Shown here piece after piece: positions 33,913-43,368 of a stretch of 64,000 nt of DNA (its first letter is position 1; each line of letters begins with the position of its first letter). Below the pieces are notes generated by a model, which did not search any database, was not told where the DNA came from, and saw only the letters and a program-made list of their open reading frames with translations. The position numbers and the translations under genes were made by a program. The DNA lies in assembly GCF_023556335.1 (NCBI RefSeq), contig NZ_JAIKTS010000004.1:310528-374527 (forward strand), read 5' to 3'. This DNA comes from Stenotrophomonas mori. Its GTDB lineage: Bacteria > Pseudomonadota > Gammaproteobacteria > Xanthomonadales > Xanthomonadaceae.

Positions 33913-34410
33913 ATGCGTGGATTCACCACACCCCTGGTCTTCCTGCTGCTGGCCTGGGCCGGACCCGCCGGCGCGGGCGGACCGGCCTTCAGGCAACCGC
34001 TGCCGGACCTGTTCACGGCCGGCCAGCCCAGCGCGCAGCAGCTGCACGATGCCGCGCAGTCCGGCATCACCACCGTGATCGACCTGCGCATGCCGCAGGA
34101 AGACCGCGGTTACGACGAAGCCGCCGCGGCCGAGCAGCTGGGCCTGCGCTATGTGCGCCTGCCCATCGGTGGCGCCGACGACCTCACCGAGGCCAATGCG
34201 CGCGCGCTGGACCGCATCCTGAAGCAGGACGGCGGCCGCACGCTGCTGCACTGCGCCTCGGGCAACCGCGCCGGCGCGCTGCTGGCACTGCTGCGCGCGC
34301 GCCTGGAGGGCGTCGCGCCCGACGCGGCCCTGCAGCTGGGCCGCGATGCCGGCCTGACCTCGCTGGAACCGGCCGTGCGCGCCGCGCTGGAGGCGTCGCC
34401 GACCCCCTGA
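33913..34410 (+). CDS. Exported tyrosine-phosphatase-like protein with CX4R loop
   Basis: 165 residues; ATG 33913 preceded by AGGAGAGG. Signal peptide ends near residue 21 (GAG). The phosphatase-type motif H113-C114-ASGN-R119-AG has four residues between Cys and Arg instead of the classical five, as in the DUF442/beta-lactamase-hydrolase-like relatives of dual-specificity phosphatases. TAGQPSAQQL near 36-45 and VIDLRMPQED near 55-64 are also typical of that branch. The substrate is unknown; an extracytoplasmic location excludes ordinary protein-tyrosine signalling. It probably shares a transcript with the transporter 33 bp downstream. Confidence 0.75.
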   Translation: MRGFTTPLVFLLLAWAGPAGAGGPAFRQPLPDLFTAGQPSAQQLHDAAQSGITTVIDLRMPQEDRGYDEAAAAEQLGLRYVRLPIGGADDLTEANARALDRILKQDGGRTLLHCASGNRAGALLALLRARLEGVAPDAALQLGRDAGLTSLEPAVRAALEASPTP

Positions 34411-34443
34411 ACACCGCCCTGCCCGAACAAGGATCCCCCACCG

Positions 34444-35421
34444 ATGAACCGCTGGTGGTCGCGCCTGCGACCGGACAACTTCACCCTCGCCCTGCTGGCC
34501 ACCGTGGCCGTGGCCTCGCTCCTGCCGATGACCGGTGCGGCCGCGCACGGGCTGGACCGCTTCACCGACCTGGCCATCGCCGCGCTGTTCTTCCTGCACG
34601 GCGCACGCCTGCCGCGCGAATCGATCATCGCCGGCATGCTGCACTGGCGGCTGCACCTGGTGATCCTCGCCTGCACGTTCGTGCTGTTCCCGCTGCTGGG
34701 CCTGGCCTTCAAGCCGGTGGCCGGGTGGATGCTGACACCGGACCTGTATCTCGGCGTGCTGTTCCTGTGCGCGCTGCCGTCCACCGTGCAGTCCTCCATC
34801 GCCTTCACCTCGATGGCCGGTGGCAATGTGCCGGCGGCGGTCTGCGCGGCCTCGCTGTCGAGCATCCTCGGCGTGTTCCTGACCCCGCTGCTGATGGGGC
34901 TGCTTGCCGGCAGCCAGGGCGGCATGGCCGATCCGCTGCACGCGGTCGGCGCGATCATGCTGCAGCTGCTGGTGCCGTTCGTCGCCGGGCACCTGCTGCG
35001 GCCGTGGATCGCCGCCTGGGTGGAGAAACAGCGCGCGCTGCTGCGCTACACCGACCAGGGCACGGTGCTGCTGGTGGTCTACGGCGCCTTCGGCGAATCC
35101 GTCAACGAGGGCCTGTGGAGCAAGACCCCGGTCGCTTCGCTGCTGGCCGCGGCGCTGGTGGCGGCGGTCCTGCTGGCCATCGCCATGCCGGGCATCACCT
35201 GGCTCGCGCGGCGCCTGGGCTTCAGCCGCGAGGATGAAATCCCCATCGTCTTCTGCGGCTCCAAGAAAAGCCTGGCCACCGGGGTTCCGATCGCCAAGGT
35301 GCTGTTCGCCGGCGGCAGCCTGGGTGCGATCGTGCTGCCGATCATGATCTACCACCAGATCCAGCTGATCGTCTGCGCGATGCTGGCGCAACGCTACGCC
35401 CGCCGCGGCAGTGGAGCATGA
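34444..35421 (+). CDS. Bile acid:sodium symporter family transporter (YfeH-like)
   Basis: 325 residues, about nine or ten hydrophobic helices. The SBF-like family features are the N-terminal RLRPDNFTLALL, the LFFLHGARL helix, LPSTVQSSIAFTSMAGGN (the crossover motif around residues 111-128), and FCGSKKSLATGVPIAK near 271-286. These proteins (PF13593 type) are inner-membrane carriers of organic anions; substrate unknown. The two conserved motifs are intact, so the carrier is likely functional. Confidence 0.88.
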   Translation: MNRWWSRLRPDNFTLALLATVAVASLLPMTGAAAHGLDRFTDLAIAALFFLHGARLPRESIIAGMLHWRLHLVILACTFVLFPLLGLAFKPVAGWMLTPDLYLGVLFLCALPSTVQSSIAFTSMAGGNVPAAVCAASLSSILGVFLTPLLMGLLAGSQGGMADPLHAVGAIMLQLLVPFVAGHLLRPWIAAWVEKQRALLRYTDQGTVLLVVYGAFGESVNEGLWSKTPVASLLAAALVAAVLLAIAMPGITWLARRLGFSREDEIPIVFCGSKKSLATGVPIAKVLFAGGSLGAIVLPIMIYHQIQLIVCAMLAQRYARRGSGA

Positions 35422-35457
35422 CGCCGGACCCCGCGCGCCCGGCTCGCCGGCCGGGCA

Positions 35458-36258
35458 TCAGCCCGGGCCGCCGTCCAGGAGCCGGGCCACGCTGAACACC
35501 GGCAGCCAGACCGACAGGTCGTAGCTGCGGTCGTCGGCGGTATCCCGCCGGGACGATCCCGCACCGCCGTTGCCCACCGGCCGCGCACCGCACCGCTGCG
35601 CGGCGGTGCATGCCCAACTCTCTCCGCTGCGCGCTTCGATGTGGATGTTGTAGATCAGCAGCGCCGTCATCGGTGGATACGCAAGCCATTCCGGCTGCGT
35701 GCGCATGCCATGCAGGTTGCCGGTCAGCACCAGCAGCCGCCCGTTTCCCGGCAAGGCCCGTGCGCGTGCGCGGACCTTGCCGGCCATCGCCCGGTCGCGT
35801 GCGCCGGTGCCGGCCAGTGCAGCCGGCAGCACGCGGTCGAAACCGAATGCCTGCACATCGCGCCCCCGCGCACGCAGCGCGCGTGCCGCCTCGACCAGGT
35901 CGAGCACGTCCTCGTTGCGACGGCCGTCATGCCACCGGCCGCGGACATTCCAGTACGCCGTGCCTCGCAGCGCGGTGCGCGCCTCGGCCGTACCCGTGGA
36001 GGCCATATAGGCCGCCAGCGCGGGGTTCTCGCTGGTCGGCAGCTCCAGCGCCAGGCGCACCGGCAGGCCGTCGGCGGCGTAGGCCTCGATCAGCTCCCGG
36101 ACCAGCGCCGGGACCTCGCGCGTGCCGTGCCGTTCCCCGAGCACGATGACGCGATGCTCACCGGCATGCGCGCGGATCTGCCCGGCCGCGTCCTCCGCCT
36201 GCGCAGCCGCGGCCATGCCCAGCGCCGACAGCACCGCGGCGGCCCAGCGGACGATCAT
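35458..36258 (-). CDS. Exported ChaN/EreA-like (TIKI superfamily) protein
   Basis: 266 residues with signal peptide ending AQA-E (residue 21-22). VIVLGERHGTREVPALV near 38-54 carries the GExH motif, ALELPTSENPAL provides the second Glu, and NLHGMR the late histidine; together these are metal-site signatures of the ChaN/erythromycin-esterase-like group. ChaN-type proteins bind heme or iron, while other members are metalloproteases. The sequence does not decide between them. A C-terminal Cys pair (C222, C228) may form a disulfide. It is 105 bp downstream of cyoE on the same strand. Confidence 0.55.
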   Translation of the reverse strand: MIVRWAAAVLSALGMAAAAQAEDAAGQIRAHAGEHRVIVLGERHGTREVPALVRELIEAYAADGLPVRLALELPTSENPALAAYMASTGTAEARTALRGTAYWNVRGRWHDGRRNEDVLDLVEAARALRARGRDVQAFGFDRVLPAALAGTGARDRAMAGKVRARARALPGNGRLLVLTGNLHGMRTQPEWLAYPPMTALLIYNIHIEARSGESWACTAAQRCGARPVGNGGAGSSRRDTADDRSYDLSVWLPVFSVARLLDGGPG

Positions 36259-36363
36259 CGGCAGCCCTGCGCACTCCTTCCCCGGAAACCCCGAAGAGGG
36301 CGGAGCAGGTGGCGGGCACCGTCCATGGAAGGCGCGGGCCGCGCGCTCGGCCGGTCCGGCCCG

Positions 36364-37257
36364 TCACACCCAGGGCAGGATCCAGTGGTCCACCAGCAGG
36401 AAGGCGAACAGCGCCATCAGGTAGACCACCGAGTAGCCGAACATCTGCATGTTGAACATCTCGTCCGGCGGATCCAGCATCTTCCACGCGTACCACAGGA
36501 ACACGAGGTTGAGCACGATCGCGCCGCCAAGGTAGAACAGGCCGCTCATGCCGATGGCCACCGGCAGCAGCGTCACCACCGCCAGCACCAGCGAGTAGGC
36601 CAGGATCTGCCGGCGGGTATGCACCACGCCGTGGGTCACCGGCAGCATCGGCACCGCCGCCTTGGCGTAGTCCACGCGACGGAAGATCGCCAGCGCCCAG
36701 AAGTGCGGCGGCGTCCAGATGAAGATGATCAGCACCAGCAACGACGCGTAGGCCCAGTCGGAACTGCCCTGCATGCCGGTGATCGCCGCCCAGCCCAGCA
36801 GGGGCGGCGTGGCCCCGGCAAGTCCGCCGATGACGATGTTTTGCGACGTCGCGCGCTTGAGGTACACGGTGTAGACCACCGCATAGCCGATCAGCGAGGC
36901 GAAGGTGAGCACCGCGGTGATGACGTTCACCCACAGCACCAGGATGGTCATCGACAGCGCGGTCAGCGCGGCGGCGAACACCAGCACCTGCCGTGGCGAC
37001 ACCTTGCCGACCACCAGCGGCCGCCACGAGGTGCGCGCCATCTGCGCGTCGATGCGCGCGTCCAGCAACTGGTTGATCGCCGCCGCCGCCGCCGCCGCCA
37101 GCCAGATGCCGAGGAAGCCGATGGCCCCGGTGGCCACCTGGGCCGCGGTCGGCCAGCCCGGCACCGCCAGGAACATGCCCACCAGCGCGGTGAACACGAT
37201 CAGGGCCACCACCTTGGGCTTGGTCAGGTCCCAGTAATCACGCAACGTCGCACTCAT
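36364..37257 (-). CDS. cyoE: Protoheme IX farnesyltransferase (heme O synthase)
   Basis: 297 residues, a UbiA-type prenyltransferase with nine helices. The first Asp-rich motif is [21 protein letters not shown] (split over about 61-81) and the second is in [14 protein letters not shown] with TRRQILAY after it. It adds a farnesyl group to heme B, giving heme O for the aa3 oxidase encoded in the same cluster. Start is 4 bp from the ctaA stop, so the pair is co-translated. Confidence 0.95.
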   Translation of the reverse strand: MSATLRDYWDLTKPKVVALIVFTALVGMFLAVPGWPTAAQVATGAIGFLGIWLAAAAAAAINQLLDARIDAQMARTSWRPLVVGKVSPRQVLVFAAALTALSMTILVLWVNVITAVLTFASLIGYAVVYTVYLKRATSQNIVIGGLAGATPPLLGWAAITGMQGSSDWAYASLLVLIIFIWTPPHFWALAIFRRVDYAKAAVPMLPVTHGVVHTRRQILAYSLVLAVVTLLPVAIGMSGLFYLGGAIVLNLVFLWYAWKMLDPPDEMFNMQMFGYSVVYLMALFAFLLVDHWILPWV

Positions 37258-37261
37258 CGTC

Positions 37262-38425
37262 TCACTCCGGGGCGCGCAGGCGCGCCAGCAGCGAGACCAG
37301 CACGAACAACAGGAACACGGCGCCGCTGTTGTGCATCACCGCCACCGCCAGCGGCAGCGAGAGCTTGACGTTGAGCACCCCCAGCGCCACCTGCAGCAGC
37401 ACCAGCACGCCCAGCGCCGCGGCCCAGCCACGCATGCCCGGCAGGCGGTACATGCGCAGCGACAGCACCAGCAGGTACAGCGCCACCACCACCGCCATCA
37501 TCCGGTGCGCCATCTGGATGGCGATGCGGGAGGCGCCATCGAGCACTCCGCCTTCGTAGTCCACGCCGATGCCGCGCCACAGGGTGAAGCCTTCGCCGTA
37601 GTTCTGCTGCGGCCACCACTGGCTCACGCAGCGCGGGAAGTTGTCCAGCGAGGCGCTGCCGCCGCCGCAGGCCAGCGCCGCGTAGTTGGCGCTGACCCAG
37701 CCGCCCAGGGCGATCTGCAGGACCAGCAGCGCCAGCCCGATGCGCAGCCACCAGCGCAGCCGCGGCGCCTGCGCCAGGGTGATCGGCAGGTGGGTGGCCT
37801 TCCACGCCATCCACACCAGCAGGCCGAACATGAGCATGCCGCCGAGCAGGTGGCCCATCACCACGATGGGCTTGAGCAGCCAGGTGACCGTCCACATCCC
37901 CAGCAGCGCCTGGAAGATCACCACCGCCAGGGTCAACGCCGCGGCGCGTGCCAGGTCGATGTTGGACCAGCGCAGCGCCGCCAGCAGCAGGATCGCCTCG
38001 CCGCCCACGGCCAGCACGCTGGAGGCCATGTACTCGCCGCGCATGTACAACGGTATCGCCAGCGCCACCAGCACCGAGGCGGCGACCACCTGCGCCAGCC
38101 CGCGGGGGCGCCGGCGGGCCGCCAGCAGCGCCAGCACCAGCACCTCCACGCCCAGCAGCCCGGCCAGGAAGCGGTGCACCTGCTCGCGCCAGGCCTTGTG
38201 GCTTTCCAGCGGGCGGATCTCGCTGGCCACGTGCTGCGCCGCCTCGACCTGGGTCTGCGGCCAGGTGACGCGGCCATAGCAGGTCGGCCAGTCCGGGCAG
38301 CTCAGGCCGGCGTCGGAGAGGCGCACGAACGATCCGAACATGATCGTGCTGGCGGTCATGATCAACGCGAACCAGGCCAGGCGGTGGAAATTGCGGTACA
38401 GCGCCGGACGCGCGGGGGCATTCAT
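37262..38425 (-). CDS. ctaA: Heme A synthase
   Basis: 387 residues, a CtaA/Cox15 protein with eight helices. Heme-ligating histidines are seen in [17 protein letters not shown] (helix 2-3 region), [22 protein letters not shown] and [11 protein letters not shown]; the N-terminal [16 protein letters not shown] motif is diagnostic. It oxidises heme O to heme A. Operon order ctaA-cyoE is that used by many gammaproteobacteria. Confidence 0.95.
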   Translation of the reverse strand: MNAPARPALYRNFHRLAWFALIMTASTIMFGSFVRLSDAGLSCPDWPTCYGRVTWPQTQVEAAQHVASEIRPLESHKAWREQVHRFLAGLLGVEVLVLALLAARRRPRGLAQVVAASVLVALAIPLYMRGEYMASSVLAVGGEAILLLAALRWSNIDLARAAALTLAVVIFQALLGMWTVTWLLKPIVVMGHLLGGMLMFGLLVWMAWKATHLPITLAQAPRLRWWLRIGLALLVLQIALGGWVSANYAALACGGGSASLDNFPRCVSQWWPQQNYGEGFTLWRGIGVDYEGGVLDGASRIAIQMAHRMMAVVVALYLLVLSLRMYRLPGMRGWAAALGVLVLLQVALGVLNVKLSLPLAVAVMHNSGAVFLLFVLVSLLARLRAPE

Positions 38426-38435
38426 CGAACGGAAC

Positions 38436-39011
38436 TCACTTCAGTTTCAACAGCCTGGAAAGGTCGGTGCGCAGTCCGCCCGGATCGAAACCGGGGGCAT
38501 AGCGCAGTACCACGAAGCCGTTGGGGTCGATCACGTACACCGGGATGCCGGCGGGGTCGTCCACCCCGGGCAGCTTCGCCCGCAGCGCCGGCGAGGCCTG
38601 CAGCACCTGCAACGCCGGCAGGGCCGCCACCTGCTCCGGCGGCGAGCCCAGCCACAGTATCTGCACATTATCGGCGTTATGGCCGAACAGCCGCCACACC
38701 TTGTCCAGCTGCTGCGACAAAGTGACGCAGGCCGGCGCGCAGTCGGCCGGCGGTGCCAGCACGATGCGCCACAGCCGCGCGGACGGGTCCCAGGCATACG
38801 GGCGGCCGTCGGCCAGCCGTGGCTGCTCCTGGCGCAGGTCCGGCGGTGGCTGCAGCAGCTGCCCGTGGTTGCGCTTGACCTGCGGCATCCAGCCGGAAAA
38901 GCGCAGGGCGCCGGCCAGGGCCATCGAACCGAAGAACATCGCGAAGATCAGCAGCAGCACGCGGCGGCCGCGGGCGCGTCCGGCGGTCAGTTCCGGGGTG
39001 GGAGCGTTCAT
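38436..39011 (-). CDS. Membrane-anchored protein of the cytochrome oxidase cluster, thioredoxin-like
   Basis: 191 residues: one N-terminal transmembrane helix (about 17-38) followed by a periplasmic domain. VYVIDPNGFVVLRYAPGFDPGGLRTDLSRLL at the C-terminus (shown here split: VYVIDPNGFV, then LRYAPGFDP) resembles the end of SCO/thioredoxin-fold proteins, but the CxxxC copper motif of SCO is missing; the two cysteines sit in DCAPACVTL (CAPAC, a CxxxC spacing). It therefore may be a divergent SCO-like copper or redox factor. It lies between SURF1 and ctaA in the oxidase assembly operon, as similar unnamed proteins do in Xanthomonas and Pseudomonas. Confidence 0.7.
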   Translation of the reverse strand: MNAPTPELTAGRARGRRVLLLIFAMFFGSMALAGALRFSGWMPQVKRNHGQLLQPPPDLRQEQPRLADGRPYAWDPSARLWRIVLAPPADCAPACVTLSQQLDKVWRLFGHNADNVQILWLGSPPEQVAALPALQVLQASPALRAKLPGVDDPAGIPVYVIDPNGFVVLRYAPGFDPGGLRTDLSRLLKLK

Positions 39012-39038
39012 GTGCGGCATCTTCCCATGGCTGGGCGG

Positions 39039-39746
39039 TCAACGCCCGCGGCGGCGGCGCCAGGCCAGCACCGCCGCGATCACCAGCACCGCGGCCGCCA
39101 GGGCGAACCATTGCACCGCGTAGCCGAGGTGCCGCGAGGGCGGCAGGGTGTTGGGGAGCAGCTCCAGGTCGCGCGCATGGCCCAGTGGCGACGCCGGATC
39201 CAGCCGCAGCACCTGCGCGGCCAGGCCGGGCAGCGCCAGGTGCTCGCCGATGGCCGCCGGATCCAGCCGCGTGGCCAGCCATACCCGCGGCTGCGCGGTC
39301 CCGCCCACCGCCGGTCCCAGGGCCAGGCCCGCCGCGGGCGCCGGTGCCCACAGGCCCTGCACCTCGATCCGGCCCTGCAGCGCGGTGATCGCCGGCAACC
39401 GGCGGTCGGGGGACAGCGGCAGCCAGCCCAGGTCCACCAGCACCACCGTGCCGCCGGCGCGTGCGGCCTGGTAGACCTTCAGCCCGGCACGGCCGTCGCG
39501 CAGCTGGTTGTCCAGCAGCACGGTCGCCGGCAGGAACTCCAGCCGGTCGTGCACCCACTGCAGCGCCGCCGGGTCCTGCGCGGCCTGTGGCAGCGACCGG
39601 GCCTGGCTGCGGTCCGGTGGCAGCTGCGACAGCAGCGCCTGCTTTTCGTGCATCCGCTGCAGCTGCCAGACGCCCAGCGCGATGAACGCGGCCGCGACCA
39701 CCACCGCCAGCAGCCCGCCGAGCAGGCCCGTGTGCTGTCGCGTCAT
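39039..39746 (-). CDS. SURF1-family cytochrome c oxidase assembly protein
   Basis: 235 residues with the two-helix hairpin arrangement: helix 1 at about 7-27 ending ALGVWQLQRMHEK (the conserved GxWQxxR motif), a periplasmic domain with VLLDNQLRDGRAGLKVY and VLVDLGWLP, and helix 2 near 208-228 (HLGYAVQWFALAA), then a positively charged tail. SURF1 helps insert heme A into subunit I. The longer upstream frame is arginine/histidine shadow and was trimmed to ATG 39746. Confidence 0.9.
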   Translation of the reverse strand: MTRQHTGLLGGLLAVVVAAAFIALGVWQLQRMHEKQALLSQLPPDRSQARSLPQAAQDPAALQWVHDRLEFLPATVLLDNQLRDGRAGLKVYQAARAGGTVVLVDLGWLPLSPDRRLPAITALQGRIEVQGLWAPAPAAGLALGPAVGGTAQPRVWLATRLDPAAIGEHLALPGLAAQVLRLDPASPLGHARDLELLPNTLPPSRHLGYAVQWFALAAAVLVIAAVLAWRRRRGR

Positions 39747-39803
39747 GACAAGTACGCCGCGAGCAGGTGAGATAGCAGCGCCTTCCCACTCTTCGAGCCG
39801 TGC

Positions 39804-40022
39804 ATGAACGATTCGCTGAAGACACTGCTGGTGATCGCGTTCCTGATCGTCATCGTCTGGAATCTTGGGGCCGGGCTGTACTACCTGATGATCGACCGCG
39901 GCCAGACCAAGCGCACCGTGAACGCGCTGACCCGGCGCATCGTGTTGTCGGTGGTGCTGATCCTGCTGGTGGTGCTGGGCATCTACAGCGGCTGGATCAG
40001 GCCCCACGGCGTCGGCGGCTGA
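39804..40022 (+). CDS. Twin transmembrane protein (DUF2909 family)
   Basis: 72 residues with two hydrophobic helices (about 6-28 and 46-63), a short R/K-rich loop RGQTKRTVNALTRRI between them. DUF2909 proteins sit beside SURF1 in the oxidase clusters of many gammaproteobacteria, on the opposite strand as here. Function unknown; a role in oxidase assembly is assumed from context only. Confidence 0.82.
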   Translation: MNDSLKTLLVIAFLIVIVWNLGAGLYYLMIDRGQTKRTVNALTRRIVLSVVLILLVVLGIYSGWIRPHGVGG

Positions 40023-40072
40023 CCGCCGCCGGGGGCCGCAGGGCGGCGGCGGTCAGCCGCCGCCACCCCGGC

Positions 40073-40948
40073 TCAGAGCACGTAGACGAATAGGAACAGC
40101 ATCAGCCACACCACGTCGACGAAGTGCCAGTACCAGGCCGCGGCCTCGAAGCCGAAATGGTTGTCGCGGGTGAAGTGCCCCTTCGCCGCCCGGAACCACA
40201 TCACGATCAGCATCAGCGTGCCCAGCGCCACGTGCACGCCGTGGAAGCCGGTGAGCATGAAGAAGGTCGACCCATAGATGCCCGAGCCCATCGTCAGGTT
40301 GAGCTCGCTGTAGGCGTGGACGTATTCCTCGGCCTGGAAGAACAGGAACACGCAGCCCAGCAGCACCGTGGCGCCCAGCCACACCAGCAGCTGCCGGCGG
40401 TTGCCGGCCTTGAGCGCATGGTGGGCGATGGTCAGGGTCGCGCCGGAGGTCAGCAGGATCAGGGTGTTGACCAGCGGCAGGCCCCAGGCCGGGATGGTCT
40501 GGAACAGGCCGCCGACGGCGCCGGGACCGTTGCTGGGCCAGGCGGCCGAGTAGCCGTCCCACAGCAGTTCGTTGGTCATCACCCCCTGGCCCTCGCCGCC
40601 CAGCCAGGGCACGCCGAAGGTCCGGGTGTAGAACAGCGCGCCGAAGAAGGCGCCGAAGAACATCACTTCGGAGAAGATGAACCAGATCATCCCCATGCGG
40701 AACGAGCCGTCGACCTGGCGGTTGTAGTTGCCGGCGACCGATTCGCGGATCACGTCGCCGAACCACAGGAACAGGGTGAACACCAGCATCGCCAGGCCGA
40801 CGAAGAAGGTCCAGCGGCCCCAGCTGACGTCGTTGAGCCAGCTGGCCACCCCGACCATCAGCACCAGCATCGACAGGGAGCCGGCGAACGGCCAGCGGCT
40901 CTGTTTCGGCACGAAGTAGACGTTGGCATCAGGCGTGTTGTGGGCCAT
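40073..40948 (-). CDS. ctaE: Cytochrome c oxidase subunit III
   Basis: 291 residues, seven hydrophobic helices. Characteristic segments: FRMGMIWFIFSEVMFFGAFF, the conserved Glu-bearing FLFFQAEEYVHAY, and HGVHVALGTLMLI, HFGFEAAAWYWHFVDVVWLMLF near the C-terminus. It lines the proton-uptake side of subunit I and binds lipids. It is a core subunit of the aa3-type oxidase. Preceded by ctaG by 21 bp. Confidence 0.95.
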   Translation of the reverse strand: MAHNTPDANVYFVPKQSRWPFAGSLSMLVLMVGVASWLNDVSWGRWTFFVGLAMLVFTLFLWFGDVIRESVAGNYNRQVDGSFRMGMIWFIFSEVMFFGAFFGALFYTRTFGVPWLGGEGQGVMTNELLWDGYSAAWPSNGPGAVGGLFQTIPAWGLPLVNTLILLTSGATLTIAHHALKAGNRRQLLVWLGATVLLGCVFLFFQAEEYVHAYSELNLTMGSGIYGSTFFMLTGFHGVHVALGTLMLIVMWFRAAKGHFTRDNHFGFEAAAWYWHFVDVVWLMLFLFVYVL

Positions 40949-40969
40949 GGCTCGCTTCCGGGTTCGTGG

Positions 40970-41551
40970 TCAGGGGGCCGCCTGCGGTGAGCCGCCGGCC
41001 GCGGCCAGCTGCGCCGTCAGCGCGTCGTTCTTGTAGAAGGTGTAGGACAGGGTGATGGTCCGCACGTCGGCCGGCAGGTCCGGATCGACGATGAAGCGCA
41101 CCGGCATCTCGCGCTGTTCCCCGGCCAGCAGGGTCTGCGCGGTGAAGCAGAAGCATTCGGTCTTGTTGAAATAGCCGGAAGCGCGCGCCGGCGCCACCGA
41201 CGGCACCGCGCTGCCGACGATGGCCTGGTCGCTCTCGTTGCGGGCGAAATACAGGGCTTCGTTGAGCTCGCCCGGGACCACGTCCATGGTCAGCTTCTCG
41301 GGCCGGAAGGCCCACGGCAGCTTGGAGTTGACGCCACCGTCGAACTCGACCCGCACCACCCGGTCGGCAGGTGCGGCCCGCGCGGTGCCGCCCTGGCTGG
41401 CACCGCGCTCAAGCCGCACGCCGAACACCTTCTCGCAGGCGATGCGGTACAGCGGCACCAGCGAGAAGGTCAGCACGAACACGCCCAGCGCCACGCCGAG
41501 CAGCCGGAGCAGGCCGGCGTTGCGGTCGGGCCGGGGCGCGGGAGTGGTCAA
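40970..41551 (-). CDS. ctaG: Cytochrome c oxidase assembly protein CtaG (Cox11)
   Basis: 193 residues. One N-terminal helix ([23 protein letters not shown]) is followed by an Ig-like periplasmic domain containing the copper-binding ECFCF motif and, near the C-terminus, TLSYTFYKN. It delivers copper to the CuB site of subunit I. The start is a TTG at 41551 whose codon overlaps the stop of the small gene upstream (TTGA); the open frame upstream of this is a glycine-rich shadow. GGAG lies about 11 bases before the TTG. Confidence 0.9.
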   Translation of the reverse strand: MTTPAPRPDRNAGLLRLLGVALGVFVLTFSLVPLYRIACEKVFGVRLERGASQGGTARAAPADRVVRVEFDGGVNSKLPWAFRPEKLTMDVVPGELNEALYFARNESDQAIVGSAVPSVAPARASGYFNKTECFCFTAQTLLAGEQREMPVRFIVDPDLPADVRTITLSYTFYKNDALTAQLAAAGGSPQAAP

Positions 41552-41682
41552 TGCGCCAGCACTCCGGACAGGATGAAGCCCACGTAGACCGCCACCGCCA
41601 CCGCGGCCACCACCAGCGCCGTGCGCCGCGAGCGGCGGCGGCGCAGCGCCAGTTCGTCGGGTTGCCAATCGGGTCTAGTCAT
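41548..41682 (-). CDS. Small single-span membrane protein of the oxidase cluster (44 aa)
   Basis: An ATG at 41682 opens a 44-codon frame: a basic N-terminus (RRRRSRR at 15-21) and one hydrophobic helix (about 22-42), ending VLAH. It fits exactly between ctaD (11 bp upstream) and ctaG, with a 4-bp TTGA overlap with the latter. Small single-pass proteins at this position occur in many proteobacterial cox clusters and are thought to help oxidase assembly. Codon bias matches neighbours. Confidence 0.75.
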   Translation of the reverse strand: MTRPDWQPDELALRRRRSRRTALVVAAVAVAVYVGFILSGVLAH

Positions 41683-41693
41683 CTGCGCGCCCC

Positions 41694-43304
41694 TCAGTGG
41701 CTGATGTCGTCATGGGCCAGGTCGCCCGGCTGCAGCACCGGTGGCACGGTGAAGGTGTGCGCCGGGGCCGGCGACGGCACCGTCCATTCAAGGCCCTTGG
41801 CGCTCTCCCAGGCCCTGGCCTCGGCGCGCTGGCCGCTGCGCAGCGACGACAGCAGGATCGCCGCCATCAGGAACGGGGTGGCGAACATGCCGAACGCACC
41901 GATCGAGCTGACCAGGTTCCAGTCCGCGAACACCGGGTTGTAGTCGGGAATGCGGCGCGGCATGCCGGCCAGGCCGAGGAAGTGCTGCGGGAAGAACAGC
42001 AGGTTGACGAACACCATGGTCCACCAGAAGTGCACCTTGCCCCAGAACTCGTTGTACATGCGCCCGGTCCACTTCGGCCACCAGTAGTAGACCGCGGCGA
42101 TCAGCGCCAGCACCGCGCCGGTCACCAGCACGTAGTGGAAGTGCGCGACCACGAAGTACGTGTCGTGGTACTGGAAGTCGGCCGGCACGATCGCCAGCAT
42201 CAGCCCGGAGAAGCCGCCGATGGTGAACAGCACGACGAAGGAGATCGAGAACAGCATCGGCGTCTCGAACGTCAGCGAGCCCTCCCACATGGTGCTGACC
42301 CAGTTGAACACCTTCACCCCGGTCGGGATCGAGATCAGCATGGTGGCGAACATGAAGTAGATCTCGCCGCCCAGCGGCATGCCCACCGTGAACATGTGGT
42401 GCGCCCAGACGATGAACGACAGGAACGCGATGGCGGCGGTGGCGTACACCATGGCCTGGTAGCCGAACAGCGGCTTGCGGCTGAAGGTCGGGATGATCTC
42501 GCTGATCACGCCGAACGCCGGCAGGATCATGATGTAGACCTCGGGGTGCCCGAAGAACCAGAAGATGTGCTGGTACATCACCGGGTCGCCGCCGCCGGCG
42601 GCGTTGAAGAAGCTGGTACCGAAGAACTTGTCGGTCAGCAGCATGGTCACCGCACCGGCCAGCACCGGCATCACCGCGATCAGCAGGAACGCGGTGATCA
42701 GCCAGGTCCAGCAGAAGATCGGCATCTTCAGCAGGTCGATGCCCGGCGCGCGCATGTTGAGCACGGTGGCGATGATGTTGATCGCGCCCATGATCGAGCT
42801 GATGCCGGCCACGTGGATCGCGAACACGCTGAAGGCCACGTTGTAGCCGCCCTGCAGCGACAGCGGCGGGTACATGGTCCAGCCGCCGGCGGGCGCGCCG
42901 CCCGGCAGGAACAGGGTCAGCAGCAGCAGGGTGAAGGCCACCGGCAGCAGCCAGAACGACCAGTTGTTCATGCGCGGCAGCGCCATGTCCGGCGCGCCGA
43001 TCTGCAGCGGGATCATCCAGTTGGCCAGGCCGACGAACGCCGGCATCACGCCGCCGAAGATCATCACCAGCGCATGCACGGTGGTCATCTGGTTGAAGAA
43101 TTCCGGCTTGACGTACTGCAGGCCGGGCTGCGCCAGCTCCAGGCGGATGATCACGCTCATCGCGCCGCCGATGATGAACATCAGGAAGCTGAAGAGCAGG
43201 TACAGCGTGCCGATGTCCTTGTGGTTGGTGGAGAAGAACCACCGCTCGAAGAAGCTCTGTTGATGGCCGTGATGGTCGGAGTGGTCCACTGCGGAGTTCG
43301 CCAT
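41694..43304 (-). CDS. ctaD: Cytochrome c oxidase subunit I
   Basis: 536 residues, twelve helices, aa3-type. Heme A ligand in TVHALVMIFGGVMP, the CuB ligands and covalent Tyr in FFGHPEVYIMILPAFG, HHMFTVG, and the heme a/a3 histidines in HDTYFVVAHFHYVL are all present. It contains the binuclear site where O2 is reduced and pumps protons by D and K channels. Upstream ctaC, downstream the small protein and ctaG. Confidence 0.97.
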   Translation of the reverse strand: MANSAVDHSDHHGHQQSFFERWFFSTNHKDIGTLYLLFSFLMFIIGGAMSVIIRLELAQPGLQYVKPEFFNQMTTVHALVMIFGGVMPAFVGLANWMIPLQIGAPDMALPRMNNWSFWLLPVAFTLLLLTLFLPGGAPAGGWTMYPPLSLQGGYNVAFSVFAIHVAGISSIMGAINIIATVLNMRAPGIDLLKMPIFCWTWLITAFLLIAVMPVLAGAVTMLLTDKFFGTSFFNAAGGGDPVMYQHIFWFFGHPEVYIMILPAFGVISEIIPTFSRKPLFGYQAMVYATAAIAFLSFIVWAHHMFTVGMPLGGEIYFMFATMLISIPTGVKVFNWVSTMWEGSLTFETPMLFSISFVVLFTIGGFSGLMLAIVPADFQYHDTYFVVAHFHYVLVTGAVLALIAAVYYWWPKWTGRMYNEFWGKVHFWWTMVFVNLLFFPQHFLGLAGMPRRIPDYNPVFADWNLVSSIGAFGMFATPFLMAAILLSSLRSGQRAEARAWESAKGLEWTVPSPAPAHTFTVPPVLQPGDLAHDDISH

Positions 43305-43368
43305 TGCAACTACACCTCGTTATCCAGTTTCCGGGCATCGCGCCGGCGCCGGCCGGCACGCAGTGGTA

